From positions 30,194,513-30,258,512 of the forward strand of contig CM034547.1 in NCBI GenBank assembly GCA_020055645.1: DNA of 64,000 bases. The letters run 5' to 3'. Position 1 is the first letter of the stretch. Each line of letters starts with the position of its first letter. The translations under genes and the position numbers were made by a program. Below the pieces are notes generated by a model. It was given only the letters and a program-made list of their open reading frames with translations, had not been told where the DNA came from and did no database searches. Shown here piece after piece: positions 44,601 through 55,764 of the stretch. This DNA is from Tomocerus qinae (lineage: Eukaryota > Arthropoda > Collembola > Entomobryomorpha > Tomoceridae).

Positions 44601-47230
44601 GGCCATGGGATGTCATGAAAACTCACGTCGCATCAGCCTCAAGGTTCGAAAGTTGAGTAGTGAAAAGTAAAAAAAGAAGTACGTAGAAATAACTGCTCTT
44701 TATTTTTGGCATTGGCACTGCTGCTTACTTTTCTTGGTTTTTTATGCCATGTCTTCCCTCTAGGATAAAAAATAATGATAATACTAATCATAGATATAGG
44801 ATAACTACCAGTTGGTTTTGTTTGACGAAGAACTCACGAAGAAGTGAGTTTGGATCAGTGTTGTTCCGTGTCTGTGGAGATATAAAGGAGACGTCGCTGT
44901 TCATATGTGAGGCTAAACGAGTGTGACAGAGAGGCCGACATTGGAGAAGTCAAGAACAAAAGACGTCATTTCCTGCACTTTTGAAATGATCCCTTGATTC
45001 TTTCCCTCGTGTTATTATTGGAGTTGAACTGAACAGCGTTGCGAAGAACATGGAGAATTTTAGTGTCTGTGGATAGTGAAATGCCGTCGTAATGCTCATT
45101 CTACTCTTCTAAATGACTGTCGGTGATCCCAATTTAATATTTTGGACGCAAAAGCGTAATCCTTTCTCATCCCTTTTCCTCTCTCGCAGCTTTTCTTAGT
45201 ATGAAAGGAAATTTCTCCCGGAGACTTTCTCCCTTTCTTTTCTACTTTTGTTTTAATGAAATCTTTGGCTTACTCTTTTCCCGGTTATGGCAAATGCCTC
45301 GATTTTCCGAGAGACTATGTATAAGAGACTGACTAACATTGCTTTAGACTCTATAGCTTTCACCAAACTTTCACCCTACTTCACCTTGGTGTATTTTCTA
45401 ATTTTCTTTATTCTCCATAGTCGTTTTTATACCGTTGTGCACATTACTTAGAGGAGTCCGTTTATCATATCCTCATTGCAATATGAACAGTGATACAAAG
45501 TGCACGGATTACGTGAACATGAACAAGAAAAAGAGACATTTGTGCCCAGTTTGAGTTTGATCTTGGGTTTGCTGTAAAGACCAACTGTGCTTTCACATCA
45601 CATCATGACATAAATGTACACATAAGAAATCAAAGTACTTTGGTCAGCCAAACCAGGACAATTTGAACTGAATTGAAATTTTGTTATTGTTATATATGTA
45701 CATATGCGCGCATGCAAAGCTCCTTCTTTTGTATGATTTTGTGGGTTTTTGCGATAAATTTTGGTAAGCATAGTCTACTGGCTGATTCAGCCATCTATTT
45801 TCATAAGAAGTTATAGTTTTACTATATGGAATAACAGTGTAAAGTGTAAAGGAATGACACAGAATGCGATTTAGGACGGTATATTTGAAAAATAACATTT
45901 TGTTCTGTCCCTGTCCTCAATAGCTTCCAATCTGAGCTGATCTGCATGTAAAATCAAATCACATCACATACCATTGTGTGAATTGAATTGAAAGTCCCCA
46001 AGAAACCAACTAACAATAAGCAGCTCACTCTTTCTCTTTTTGTTCACTGGGATTGGCCAACTTGATTCTTCTACTCAACTTTACCATTCGACTTACAATA
46101 CCATTGCAAGTGGGACCTTCATTTCTTACATTCACTCAACAACTACTGAACTTGATGAATCCTACAATGTACTAGGTGTGTGTGTTTCGTGTTCAACACA
46201 TCCTCTTCCTCATATTATGCTAACATACATGACCATATTGTTGTACACTACATTTCTCTTGCTTTCGCTTCAAATAAAAATCCAATATTTTAGTTCAAGC
46301 TACTCCTCTTTCCAAAACCACGCTTAAAAAGGGTTCTTGTGGATCTATCATTTTTAGAACGAAAAAAAAATAAAAACGATGTGTTTGCATAAAAAAATCA
46401 TGCAAACCTCAGCTTTTCCATTTTACGTGGTGGTGGTCGATACCAATACCAATAGGGATAAACACATGTCAACATAATGGTAACTTGACGTTTCAATTTT
46501 GTGGTCAGTCCAGGTGATTATTAACAAATAGTTATGAATTACTACAAATTGGAATTGGAACTTATCCGCTTTTAAGAAGAACATCTTCAAGTCTACAATT
46601 ATAATCTTTCCCGCACCTTTACATACAACATTACATGACACATCAACTTTAAGTACACCATTATTGGGTTCTGTAGACCAGACCTAGACATCTTGTATTT
46701 TTGCGAACTTAAGTCAGCCAGATCAATTGTAATCGAATCTTAAATTGAAGAATGGAGTCATGGAGTACTATTAGATAATATATACATTATCATAAGTTCC
46801 TAGCTGCAGTAAGAAAAAAAGATCAAAGCAAAGTTGAATGGTTTCCCTATAATATGCCATTTAGGCACTTATTCTCCAATACATGGTAGAAATTGTAAAA
46901 AGAAATTCGATATACTGTAGCATACAATGCTTCAGCGCATAAGCTTTATATTCAACTTCTGCAGGTCTAAAAATGTTTTTTATATACTATGATTTTTGAT
47001 GTATCTGTAGCATAGACAAATATTGCAAATTAATATTGAAGCATGTTCAAATAACAGAGATATGTATTAGAAATTCTTCTTGACTGGGAAAGATCTAGCG
47101 ACAGAGACTGTCTGAACTAAAAGCAATAGGAATGGTATATTTACTACGTTAGCGATCACTGAATCGAGAGGATTTGTTGTTCTTTTACTACAAGCAACCT
47201 TGTCATATTATGCCTGTCAAAGATCCTTCG
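35665..47230. other. Non-coding stretch, no gene recognised
   Basis: No supported gene. Open frames up to about 101 codons overlap each other on opposite strands (for example around 43.0-43.4 kb) and show no domain. A CTG/CAG inverted pair lies at 40,580-40,588 and 40,646-40,655. A 14-bp AT palindrome lies at 39,345-39,358. A C-over-G block is at about 43,420-43,880 and a G-over-C block at about 44,360-44,660. A+T-rich tracts occur near 37,620 and 46,360. Confidence 0.55.
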
Positions 47231-47414
47231 TGTTGCCGATCACAACAGGAAAGAAGGAAGCGTGCGGAGTTGGTTCAGTCCCACCCGCGCGGCCAGCCAT
47301 CATTTAGTTAGAGTAGAAGTTAGAATAGAGGAAAGAGTAGAGGAGAGAACTTGGAGGAAGCATTGGTTTAGACACTGGGCTAAAAGGCAAACTAGCTAAC
47401 GAGCTAAATCTGTA

Positions 47415-47573
47415 ATATAACCTAATTTCTTGAATATAACCTAATTTCTTGAATATAACCTAACTTCTTGAATATAACCCAACTTCTTGAATATAACCTA
47501 ACTTCTTGAATATAACCTAACTTCTTGAATATAACCTAACTTCTTGAATATAACCTAACTTTAAATATAACCT
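47415..47573. repeat. 19-bp minisatellite, about 8 copies
   Basis: The unit TATAACCTAACTTCTTGAA is tandemly repeated about eight times. The first two copies have ATTTC instead of ACTTC, one copy has CCCAA for CCTAA, and the last is truncated and merges into the next array. Each unit carries one CCTAA (TTAGG on the other strand), the arthropod telomere word, but at 19-bp spacing rather than as a telomeric array. Confidence 0.9.
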
Positions 47574-47989
47574 AAAATATTTGTAGAGACCTTGGAGGTT
47601 TTCATTTAGCCACTGGGCTAAAAGCTATCTAGCTAAAGAGCTAAAAGTTAAAAATATTTTAAGTTTGAACCTAACCTAAAATATTTGTAGAGACCTTGGA
47701 GGTTTTCATTTAGCCACTGGGCTAAAAGCTATCTAGCTAAAGAGCTAAAAGTTAAAAATATTTTAAGTTTGAACCTAACCTAAAATATTTGTAGAGACCT
47801 TGGAGGTTTTCATTTAGCCACTGGGCTAAAAGCTATCTAGCTAAAGAGCTAAAAGTTAAAAATATTTTAAGTTTGAACCTAACCTAAAATATTTGTAGAG
47901 ACCTTGGAGGTTTTCATTTAGCCACTGGGCTAAAAGCTATCTAGCTAAAGAGCTAAAAGTTAAAAATATTTTAAGGTTGAACCTAACCT
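47574..47989. repeat. 104-bp tandem repeat, 4 copies
   Basis: Four head-to-tail copies start at 47574, 47678, 47782 and 47886 with an exact 104-bp period. They are almost identical; the only difference I noticed is one T-to-G change near the end of the last copy. Each unit contains the hairpin TTTAGCC-ACTG-GGCTAAA, then AGCTATCTAGCT and AGAGCTAAAAG, and ends in AACCTAACCT. Diverged partial copies flank the array at about 47,345-47,410 and 48,001-48,060, so the array expanded from an older, more widespread motif. The near-identity indicates recent expansion or homogenisation. Confidence 0.92.
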
Positions 47990-48063
47990 AGGAAAAAATG
48001 TGGAAGCATTGGAACCTTTAGCCACTTGGCTAAAAGCTATCTAGCTAATTGGCTAAAATTATG

Positions 48064-48160
48064 GAAGCCTAATTTAACAACCTAACCTAGTGTAGGAGTT
48101 GGAGGCCTTGGAAGCCAAACTCAACAACCTAACCTAGTGTAGGAGTTGGAGGCATTGGGA
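48064..48160. repeat. 47-bp tandem duplication
   Basis: A 47-bp unit starting AACAACCTAACCTAGTGTAG occurs at 48076 and again at 48123. It also contains GGAGTTGGAGGC and TTGG. A partial copy precedes it from 48064 (GGAAGCC). The CCTAACCTA core links it to the neighbouring 104-bp and 19-bp arrays. Confidence 0.8.
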
Positions 48161-48352
48161 AATATTTTGTTATTTAGTATTTAGCATTTTAGTTTTAGTA
48201 GCTAGTTAGTAAACAATAAATTTAGGTTAAATTAATTTGTATTTGTAAGATGGCCAAGTTGTATATGTCATGTCATCATATTGTATATGTTTTATTGTTA
48301 AATTGTAAAGTGGGGTAGTTGGGCGGTTGCTAGTACGTCGGCACCGACCCCT

Positions 48353-48463
48353 TATATAAAAATTGAATGTGTTGAGTGTATGTAAGTAGAGTAGTTGATC
48401 CCTGTGCTTGAACGTCCGCACTCGGGGTATAAGTATGAGCTCTCAGTGGAAGGGAGCTCAGTC
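48353..48463 (+). promoter_or_regulatory. Candidate Pol II core promoter (TATA plus TCAGT initiator)
   Basis: TATAAG at 48428-48433 lies 30 bp upstream of TCAGTC at 48458-48463, a good match to the arthropod initiator with standard TATA-to-start spacing. A second TATA-like element, TATATAAA, is at 48353-48360 but has no initiator at the right distance. No good DPE is seen. The predicted transcript would start near 48460. Whether it is an LTR promoter or that of a short non-coding RNA is unclear. Confidence 0.45.
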
Positions 48464-48776
48464 TCGTTTCTGGATTCGTGCTCTCAAGTTCTCCTCTAAA
48501 ATCTCTCCTGGAAGTTCCTGGCTGCAGTTACTCGAAAGGTTTCTTGTGGTCAACTTGTAAAGTTAGTCAGTAGTTTAGCTAAATTTTGTGAAGTTCTTCG
48601 TGACTATTTGGAGGAATAGTTGACCGAAGTTTTTAGCTGGCTGACTAGGTAATTCTGTGGAGTGCTTGGTATAAGCTAATTGTGGGGAACTCAGAAGCGA
48701 ATAAGAAGAGGCTGGGATATAGCTAAAGTGTTTTAGTTGTTAAGATTTTGTGAATTGATTAATGTTGTTCTTGTGA

Positions 48777-48805
48777 AATAAAGTGTAACTGATTTGTGTG
48801 AATGA
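48777..48805 (+). terminator. Candidate polyadenylation signal
   Basis: AATAAA at 48777-48782 is followed within about 20 nt by a GT-rich tract (TTTGTGTG), the usual layout of a metazoan 3'-end signal. It lies about 320 nt downstream of the predicted start near 48460, which would define a short transcript or the R region of an LTR. Confidence 0.4.
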
Positions 48806-48908
48806 ATATCACGGGATTAGTTCACTGTTGATTGAATAGGAAAGCATTTTTTAGAACGATAAAACCCTTAGGTAGAGTCGGATATCTATTTAAGGTTGGT
48901 CCTTCGAG

Positions 48909-51900
48909 TATTATTAGTACGACTCTCTATCTTAGCAATACTAAAGTTGTGTTGCAAGGTAGCGTGCATTTACAGGCAAGAAGTGAATCCGACTTTTGCC
49001 TGTAATACTTCGAGAGTGTCACGTAAGATCTTCTCTTTAAGATGATATTTTTAGTGAATGAAACAAATCGAAAGGTAAAGAGTGAATGAAACGCAGTATT
49101 AAGGTTCATCTAAAAATAGAACTTGGACGAGAACAACGTAGTTCATAACAGGGTGAGGTTAACGTGTTTACGAAATTATATGGAGGAGGCAGGAGCACAC
49201 AAATCAGATTGAAAAGATCAAAAGAAAGTTTGAACCATCGCATATGACTTTTAGGAAAATCCAAAAGGTAAGCCAACTAACACAGGTACGTAGGAGTTTG
49301 GTTTTGACTGAATAAAGCACGCTACTTTTAAAAAAATCCTAATTTACCCTACTTCTTCCTTTCTCTACCGAATTTTGTTGTTAGTTCCAGGATTGTAAAA
49401 ATACTGTTTGATAAATTTTACACTGAGTGGCTCTGTTATGACAAGCAAGTGACGTAGTTGCAGGTTTATTAACCCGGTTAGGTTAGGCCACGAAGAACAT
49501 ATTATCTAAACTGAATTGCTCTGATATTTTTTAATTACTAATGTTAAATAGTTAGAAATCTATAATCCTTTTAAGCAAAATGCCACAACGCAGGAGACCT
49601 ACATTAGGCCATCCTGCAAAAGCGCATTTTCTTTGTAGATGAAAGAAGGGCTATAATGATATCAACTAACTTTTGTTGCAAAATAAATACAATGCGCATC
49701 AGAGAAAAAAACAAAATCTGTTTCTCCGTGTCTCAAGCTTATCTTTGTTGAGCAGCAAAAGGAATTCTTTTTTCAGAGGACTGCTAATAAATAGCCCAGC
49801 ACTGAATGTATTTCCTAATGTGTTGCAGAATAACATGGGATTTTTGTAGCAGAGGTTTTTGCAGTTTCTGTCGTGTCCATCGTTAATATTAGATATTCTG
49901 TCCATTCTCACATTTGCAGATAGGGTTGAGTCTGTAGCAATGAAATCGATTAGTTGTCATGTAGTAGTAGTATAAGTGAAGAAGAAATAAACACAATTCA
50001 ATTCGCCACAAATGAGAAATGGTACACAAAATGAACTTGTTTTTGTTCGATTTTTTGGAGAATTAAGATTATAACTCACTAAATACAAACAGCCCACTCT
50101 CTCCACTTGTTTTCCTTTGAAAGCCGTTCAGCAGCATAATGAGCGTTATAAAGCTTTTTCAATTTCCGCCTGCTCTGAATTCGTTTGCACTACATATCTC
50201 CATTGGCATACAATCTCTAATCGCACATCTGAATTCATCGTGATAGTCATATCATAATAGAATATAATTTACTGAGCATAACATGTGCTAAATGCTTGGT
50301 ACTACGTTTAAATAGTTGTAGTAGTAATATCTATTTTATACTCTTATTGTAAACATTTTTTAAAAGCAAAAATATTCAAACACAGACTTCTAATCATAAT
50401 ATATTGATAATGGTAATTCTAATTTTGCTTTTCTTTGTTTCTCGTTCGTTTTATATTGAATAGATTTGTTTAGCAATACGATTAAGAAATCGTTATTTTT
50501 GTAACGTTCATATCTTGCTACTATTACAGAGCAATACAGAAAGATATACTTACTTAGTTGGATAGTAGTTGTCACTTATAGTTAGATACTTATAAAATGT
50601 TACTGCTAATCATGTGTGATTGGTCTAATACGATGGACACGATAGAGTGTCATGAAATTAAGGTCACTTTGAGTCTAGTAAGGCGCACAAGTAGGAACGG
50701 TTTGGGTATGCATTCCATAATCTATTGTGTCAACAAAAGGTACTCCTCTGGACGTCCATCTCTATTAGGTTGGTAAAAAGAGTATTATATCCACTTAGAC
50801 GGTCTTACCGTGTAGTCTGAAACTCAGAACTGCAAATGTTATGTCAGAGTCAGTTTTTGATTTCGTGTTTCTTACAATACCTTAGTATACTTATCATATT
50901 CATCAAATAGTTAGATGGCAAATTGAGAACGCAGTATTCAAAAATGCAGTTATAAACCTCAGCACTAAACAATCACAGACAACCTTAAAGCAACCTTATT
51001 TATAACTAATTCTCAAATGCCATAACATGGTTTCTGTTTTTTCTTCAGTGTAAGCATAAGAAGATAGCATTAGGTTTATTTGAAATATTTTTATATGGTA
51101 CAAAAGGATTAAATGAATTTTGTATGGTACATCACACAAGCTTTCACTTTACTTTCACTTCTGGGTAGCTTTCACCAAGTAAGAAAAAAGCAAATCTCAT
51201 GTGGAGATAGAGTTCAAATAATTAATTTTCAATGGGGATCTGTACCCAAGAAATCTCATTGATGAAAGACCTTCCAGTTGAGAAATTTTATTTCTGCTCA
51301 GAAAATAATTGTCGAGAATAGAAAATTCCTATATAAAGTGCCCCTTAATATAATTGATTAGGACAATAATTAAATTAAAAGTTTATAATGGTATGTATAA
51401 TTGATTTGAAGCAAGGTACCACTACTTCACCTTATTTTTCATTCTTAGTTGTTATCTGTACTACATAATCACATCAGACTTAAATAATAATTTACTCTTA
51501 GTCAGGAAAGCACAAGGGAAATGACGGGAAGGCTTTCATCTGTCTAATTTGTTACAATTACAAGCATTGGTTGGTTGGTTGGCTCAACTAATTTTCATTT
51601 CATTCGTGTAGAAGTTCAAAAGCAACAAAGTCATAAAGTGATTTCGTGAACAAATATATTATAGTAAACCTCTGTGAACTGTCTGCAAATCCAGCAAAGA
51701 TTTGTTTGAACGCATTTACAATGGAATGTTCTAAAAACTATACTTTTTCCTGCATCGATGGTCCTCAACTTGTGTTACATATTCTATAAAATGACGTGTT
51801 CTCTATAAAAAGTAATTTGATTTTAAAGGAAAGTTGACACTGTAGACAACAACAATTTTGAGGTACAGGAAGAATGAAATGGTGTATAATAACACTCTCA

Positions 51901-54239
51901 TTTGTAACTGATAATATCCATGCTCCATTTTACTCACAAAAGATCAAGGACAAAAATAAAATCTATCTATCATTAGCCCACGTTAGGACAGTAAAACAGG
52001 TATTGACGTTTCAAAAATACTTTCTATTTTGAATCGCATGGCATGTGACGCAATAAAGCGAAATAAAAGCAGAAATGAAATCTTTCACGAGTTTTTGTAG
52101 AATTTTGTGTACTTAGTTTTTGTTCAAACAGTAAAGAACAAACAGGTAGACTAAACAAAAGTAATTCTCTGGAGACTTGCGGCGAGCTGCACTAAATTTT
52201 TCATCTATTTGATCTACATCAATATGAACTTCACTTCTGCCTTCATCTTGCCTTAGCATTCTATTCACTTTGACTTCACTAACTGTATCGCTTGCTGGGA
52301 GATAAAGCAAATAAAACAGCAATGCTACAAACTCTACCTACTATGCTTACCTTCAAATGCATTATAAGTGTATTATAATATTGTAATAGTCTAATATTGT
52401 ATAAAAATATCCAGCATTTTTTATATGGATATGTTTCTCATGTTAACTCAGAAATCATATTATTGACAAACAACGTATTACATCTAGATCGACTTCTCTT
52501 TAGCGTATCGAAAAGGTACACAATGTACTGAACATATCCACATTTGAGAGGTAGTTGATTTCAATTATTGATTTGCGTAAAAAGTTGTATTGACCAAGTG
52601 CAAGTGTCTGTTGTGCGGCCAAGATTAGATTGTCCGTACTTGAAATAAAATTGGGTCATTTGGTTTCGCAAATAGTTACTTTTCCTTGTTAAATGCCTAG
52701 TTAAGTATACGACAGAATAAATCTTTGGAGGTTACATTCAGATTTCAGATGGAAAGTTTGAAGGTAAATCTACAAGGCCTGTATGAGAACCGTAAAAAGT
52801 TATTTATTCTTTTCGGAATTCATCTAGATTAGTTTAGAGATTGAGTACTAATAAAATGTTTGTTTTGTGATCTACTTAGCCAAATAGTGATGTCTATTGG
52901 CTAAATAGCATTGCATCATTGCATTGCGCATTGTTTCGTGTATATTTGTTTTAGGACTGAAGAAGGGAGTTAAATCAACTGATGGGAATTGACTGGGAAA
53001 GCGATGAGAGACGAAATAGCTTTATTTTTTATTTGTCCACGAGGCAAAGTCAAGATGACGGAATTCATCCGAGACATGTTTCATCTTTTATTACTTGAAC
53101 TTCAATAAGTTGTGGCCTCTCAAAAGGAAACTGAAACAAATAAAAAGACGGATACAAAAGGTTCGGATGAATTTATAGGATCCTACTGCGCTGCTACTGT
53201 TTATATCACTGCATCTGTAGAGACATACTCACATACACACTCACTTTGTATTTTAGCAATATAAATCCAATCTTGCCAGACAGTAATAATAGAGCAGTCA
53301 GAGTTTAGGAATAGGTGCTTTTCCTCTTGGAGAGGATTACCTATTATTTAATTGTGATGGATTATATACCTACTCATCTTATACACGTATATCGTCCACT
53401 GACCTTATATGGCCTTAGTAAGTCGGATCGGATGGATGCTAAATTGCTAAATACATTTATAGCCTATTATATAATAAATAATTAGCCTTACACTGGGCGT
53501 GTTTATAATACGCTTTCGCCTTCTTTCTTTTATTTTTGAGTGTGAAAGCATGACATGGCGAAAGTTATTTGGCTTTCTAATTGAAAGTTTTATATGATCA
53601 GGCTTGCATTAGGAAATTCATACGAAATATTACTTTACAAGCAAACCTTGTAAATGCATTGTATGAATGGCTATTGTTATTATTGTAATAATAAAATACA
53701 AAAGCGATTTCGTTCATTGTAAACTCAGTAACTAACTATCAAGGATTATATAGGTTTAAATTTCATATACTAGAATCTGTTTTCTCCGCAACAAGCAACG
53801 TAGGCATAATAATTAATGTACCATTGTTGCTTTCTGCACAACTTGGCCAAATATGAATTGTCGCATTTACCTCTTATTTAACCAATCCACGACGTGCTTC
53901 GTTTTGTGGTAGATATGTGTGCATCGTTGGTTTGCTAACTGGAATTTGATTTTCATGGCTTTTCATCTCTTTGTTCTTAATTGGTGAAAATAGCAACTAG
54001 TAGCAAATACCTTTTGTCTTCTGGACGAGCATTCTATTTATAGCCAATATTACGTTGATGTTGATAACCGTTGTCAATTAAGTAGCTAATGGAACTTTTC
54101 TCATACTAATTTACTGAGATGAAACAACGGCGTAAATCTAAATAGCTAACTAATTCCGTCCTCAATTCTATTTATAGCCTGTATAAGATTAGCCCACTCC
54201 GCCATATTCCATTTCCATTGAGTTGTGTCAAAAAGGTAG
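48909..54239. other. Non-coding stretch, no gene recognised
   Basis: No supported gene. If an LTR element began upstream, its gag and pol are absent here; open frames stay under about 70 codons. A lone GGTTAGGTTAGG word is at about 49,477-49,488. Otherwise I see AT-rich unique DNA up to the left end of the DIRS element. Confidence 0.6.
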
Positions 54240-54428
54240 TTACATCTCATTACCTTCTATCCTTCAGTATCACTATGATTCAATGTAGTATGCTGTCCAA
54301 GTAGCTGCGGAGGAGATTCTATATGTTTAAAGAGCTAAAAAAAAACACTAGATAGTAATACGCAGAAGCAGAGGAACCTATACCATGCTTATGTATATAC
54401 CGTAGGCAGTCGCCTGTCAATCGTCATT
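54240..54428 (+). repeat. DIRS left inverted terminal repeat
   Basis: Bases 54267-54428 are the reverse complement of 58928-59088, identical apart from A9 here against a run of 8 in the right copy. The outer 54240-54285 is copied in reverse complement at 58741-58786. In characterised DIRS elements the left ITR carries the promoter for the coding transcript; the palindromic GTATATAC at 54393-54400 is the only TATA-like word I see, and it would read equally in both directions. Confidence 0.93.
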
Positions 54429-54663
54429 GTTGATTCAATAGCACGCGGAGGAGGTTCGTTTTTCCTGTCTTCCGATTTGACTGGATCTTGGTCGTGATTG
54501 TCTATTTGGATTTCTTTGATATCGTCGTTGAAGGTTGACCCATAGGTAAGTGGGGTAATTACATTTGTGGGAGCAGAGGTCAATTTTTGAAAACGGGCAA
54601 TATTTTTATCTTTTATTTAAAATCAAATACTATTGTATTTTATTATCTATTGTCATTCGTAGA

Positions 54664-55764
54664 ATGGGCAAAAACAAACCGCCACCTACCGTTAATACGG
54701 AGAATATAAACATAGTACAGGAACACTCCAGAACGGAGCTCACGGAGCCAAGCTCGATTAGTGAAAGTTCCTTTTCTTCTCTGTCGCGAACAGTTGAAGC
54801 TAATGCCAAAGCAATTGAATCGCTTTCTACCTTACCGGAGGTCATTAAAACACTTTCAAAAACATTAGGGTCAATAACCGAAAAGCTTGATATGCCCTAT
54901 CAATTCGAACCTGAAAGAATTTCAGAAAATGAAGATGGGTCAGAAATAAGAAATCTCTTGAATGAAATAAATAACACTGACAATAACAGTGCAGAAGTTG
55001 ATAATGAAGAAATATTTAAATTATTGGCAGATAATGACAAAAATGAAGAATATGATGAGGAAATTAATTCTGCAGTCGCAGGGAAGTTCACATCAATATT
55101 TACCCAAGACTTTAACAAAGAATATCGAGAAGGTCTTAAGCAAAAATTTAAAATTCCAATAAACATTAAAGCTGTGGCCGTGCCAAAAGTAAATGCGGAA
55201 ATTTGGAATAGTTTACCATCCAAAGCCAGAGTCAGTGATGTTCGTTTGCAATCTGTTCAAACTACAATTTCAAAAGCAAGTGTAGCTTTATCAAAAATTG
55301 CACATTCATTGGCAGTTAACAGTTCTGGCATGCCAAAAGAATTGACGGCAGAAATAATGAAACTATCAGTTGAAGGTGCAAAGTGTCTAGCGGTTGGACA
55401 ACACGATATAAATAATTTGCGCAAGCTTGAAATAAAGCCACACATCAGCACAGAATATTCCTCTATTTGCTCATTAAAAACCGGAGTGACAGAATTTTTG
55501 TTTGGCGATAATTTATCGGAAACGCTCAAAGCAACAAAGTCAACCTCAGGAATAGTAAAACAGCTAAGTAAGTCTTTCAACCGATATACTCCGTATAATA
55601 GAAGTTTCAACCAGTCTGGCAGTGCTTTAAACTGGAAAAGCCCGTCTCTTCGATTCCGGGGAGGCGGGAATCAACGGGGCAGTTTCAACCCCCGGGGCAT
55701 GAGACCGAACAGATTCCAGCAAAGACCGTTCCAATCTCCCCACCAGAAATTCAATCAACAGTAG
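54664..55764 (+). CDS. gag: DIRS Gag-like structural protein
   Basis: A 366-residue protein if started at the ATG at 54664. The frame is open upstream to another ATG at 54565, but that adds a hydrophobic 33-residue leader that looks like translated leader sequence, so I prefer 54664. Residues 35-75 are probably helical and 83-135 strongly acidic. Residues 178-215 carry the EIWNSLP...D.RLQ..Q pattern seen in DIRS Gag proteins. The tail (about 330-355) is Arg/Gly/Gln-rich with RGG-like pieces, likely for RNA binding. Gag should coat element RNA in a ribonucleoprotein particle. Codons 322-323 (TTA AAC) form part of a candidate -1 frameshift site into the RT frame; ribosomes that do not shift finish Gag at the TAG at 55762-55764. 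Confidence 0.85.
   Translation: MGKNKPPPTVNTENINIVQEHSRTELTEPSSISESSFSSLSRTVEANAKAIESLSTLPEVIKTLSKTLGSITEKLDMPYQFEPERISENEDGSEIRNLLNEINNTDNNSAEVDNEEIFKLLADNDKNEEYDEEINSAVAGKFTSIFTQDFNKEYREGLKQKFKIPINIKAVAVPKVNAEIWNSLPSKARVSDVRLQSVQTTISKASVALSKIAHSLAVNSSGMPKELTAEIMKLSVEGAKCLAVGQHDINNLRKLEIKPHISTEYSSICSLKTGVTEFLFGDNLSETLKATKSTSGIVKQLSKSFNRYTPYNRSFNQSGSALNWKSPSLRFRGGGNQRGSFNPRGMRPNRFQQRPFQSPHQKFNQQ

Larger units (their letters stand above)
47231..48908 (+). mobile_element. Possible long LTR-like repeat block with primer-site-like end
   Basis: The block opens with TGTTG, as LTRs do. It contains nested minisatellites, a TATA box with a TCAGT initiator 30 nt downstream, and an AATAAA signal followed by a GT-rich tract. 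That is the U3-R-U5 order of an LTR. It ends at TGGTCCTTCGAG (48897-48908), which looks like a primer-binding site: its complement would end in the CCA of a tRNA. Similar motifs follow the 5' LTR in some BEL/Pao elements (recalled, not checked). Against this, there is no clear terminal CA, no gag/pol follows and no second LTR is in the window. TCCTTCG occurs at both 47224-47230 and 48900-48906, so target duplication around a solo LTR is an alternative. Confidence 0.3.

Noticed and set aside
47574..47989. CRISPR-like array
   Set aside because: The 104-bp units are contiguous without variable spacers, and the genome is eukaryotic.
47415..48160. CCTAACCTAA words as an interstitial telomere
   Set aside because: The words are spaced by 19, 47 or 104 bp units and never form a pure TTAGG tandem array.
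47224..48906. TCCTTCG on both sides of the repeat block as a target-site duplication
   Set aside because: The right copy lies within the primer-site-like motif and the putative LTR would then lack a terminal CA; a 7-bp match over this distance can be chance.
54389..54583. Minus-strand open frame over the left ITR and gag leader, and minus-strand frames inside gag
   Set aside because: Shadows of the element's plus-strand genes and terminal repeat; no independent motif. Antisense transcription from the right ITR is known in DIRS-1, but no product is indicated.
54565..54663. Upstream ATG at 54565 as the gag start
   Set aside because: It adds a hydrophobic, low-complexity leader unlike DIRS Gag N-termini; the ATG at 54664 begins a more typical polar N-terminus. 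Not fully excluded.
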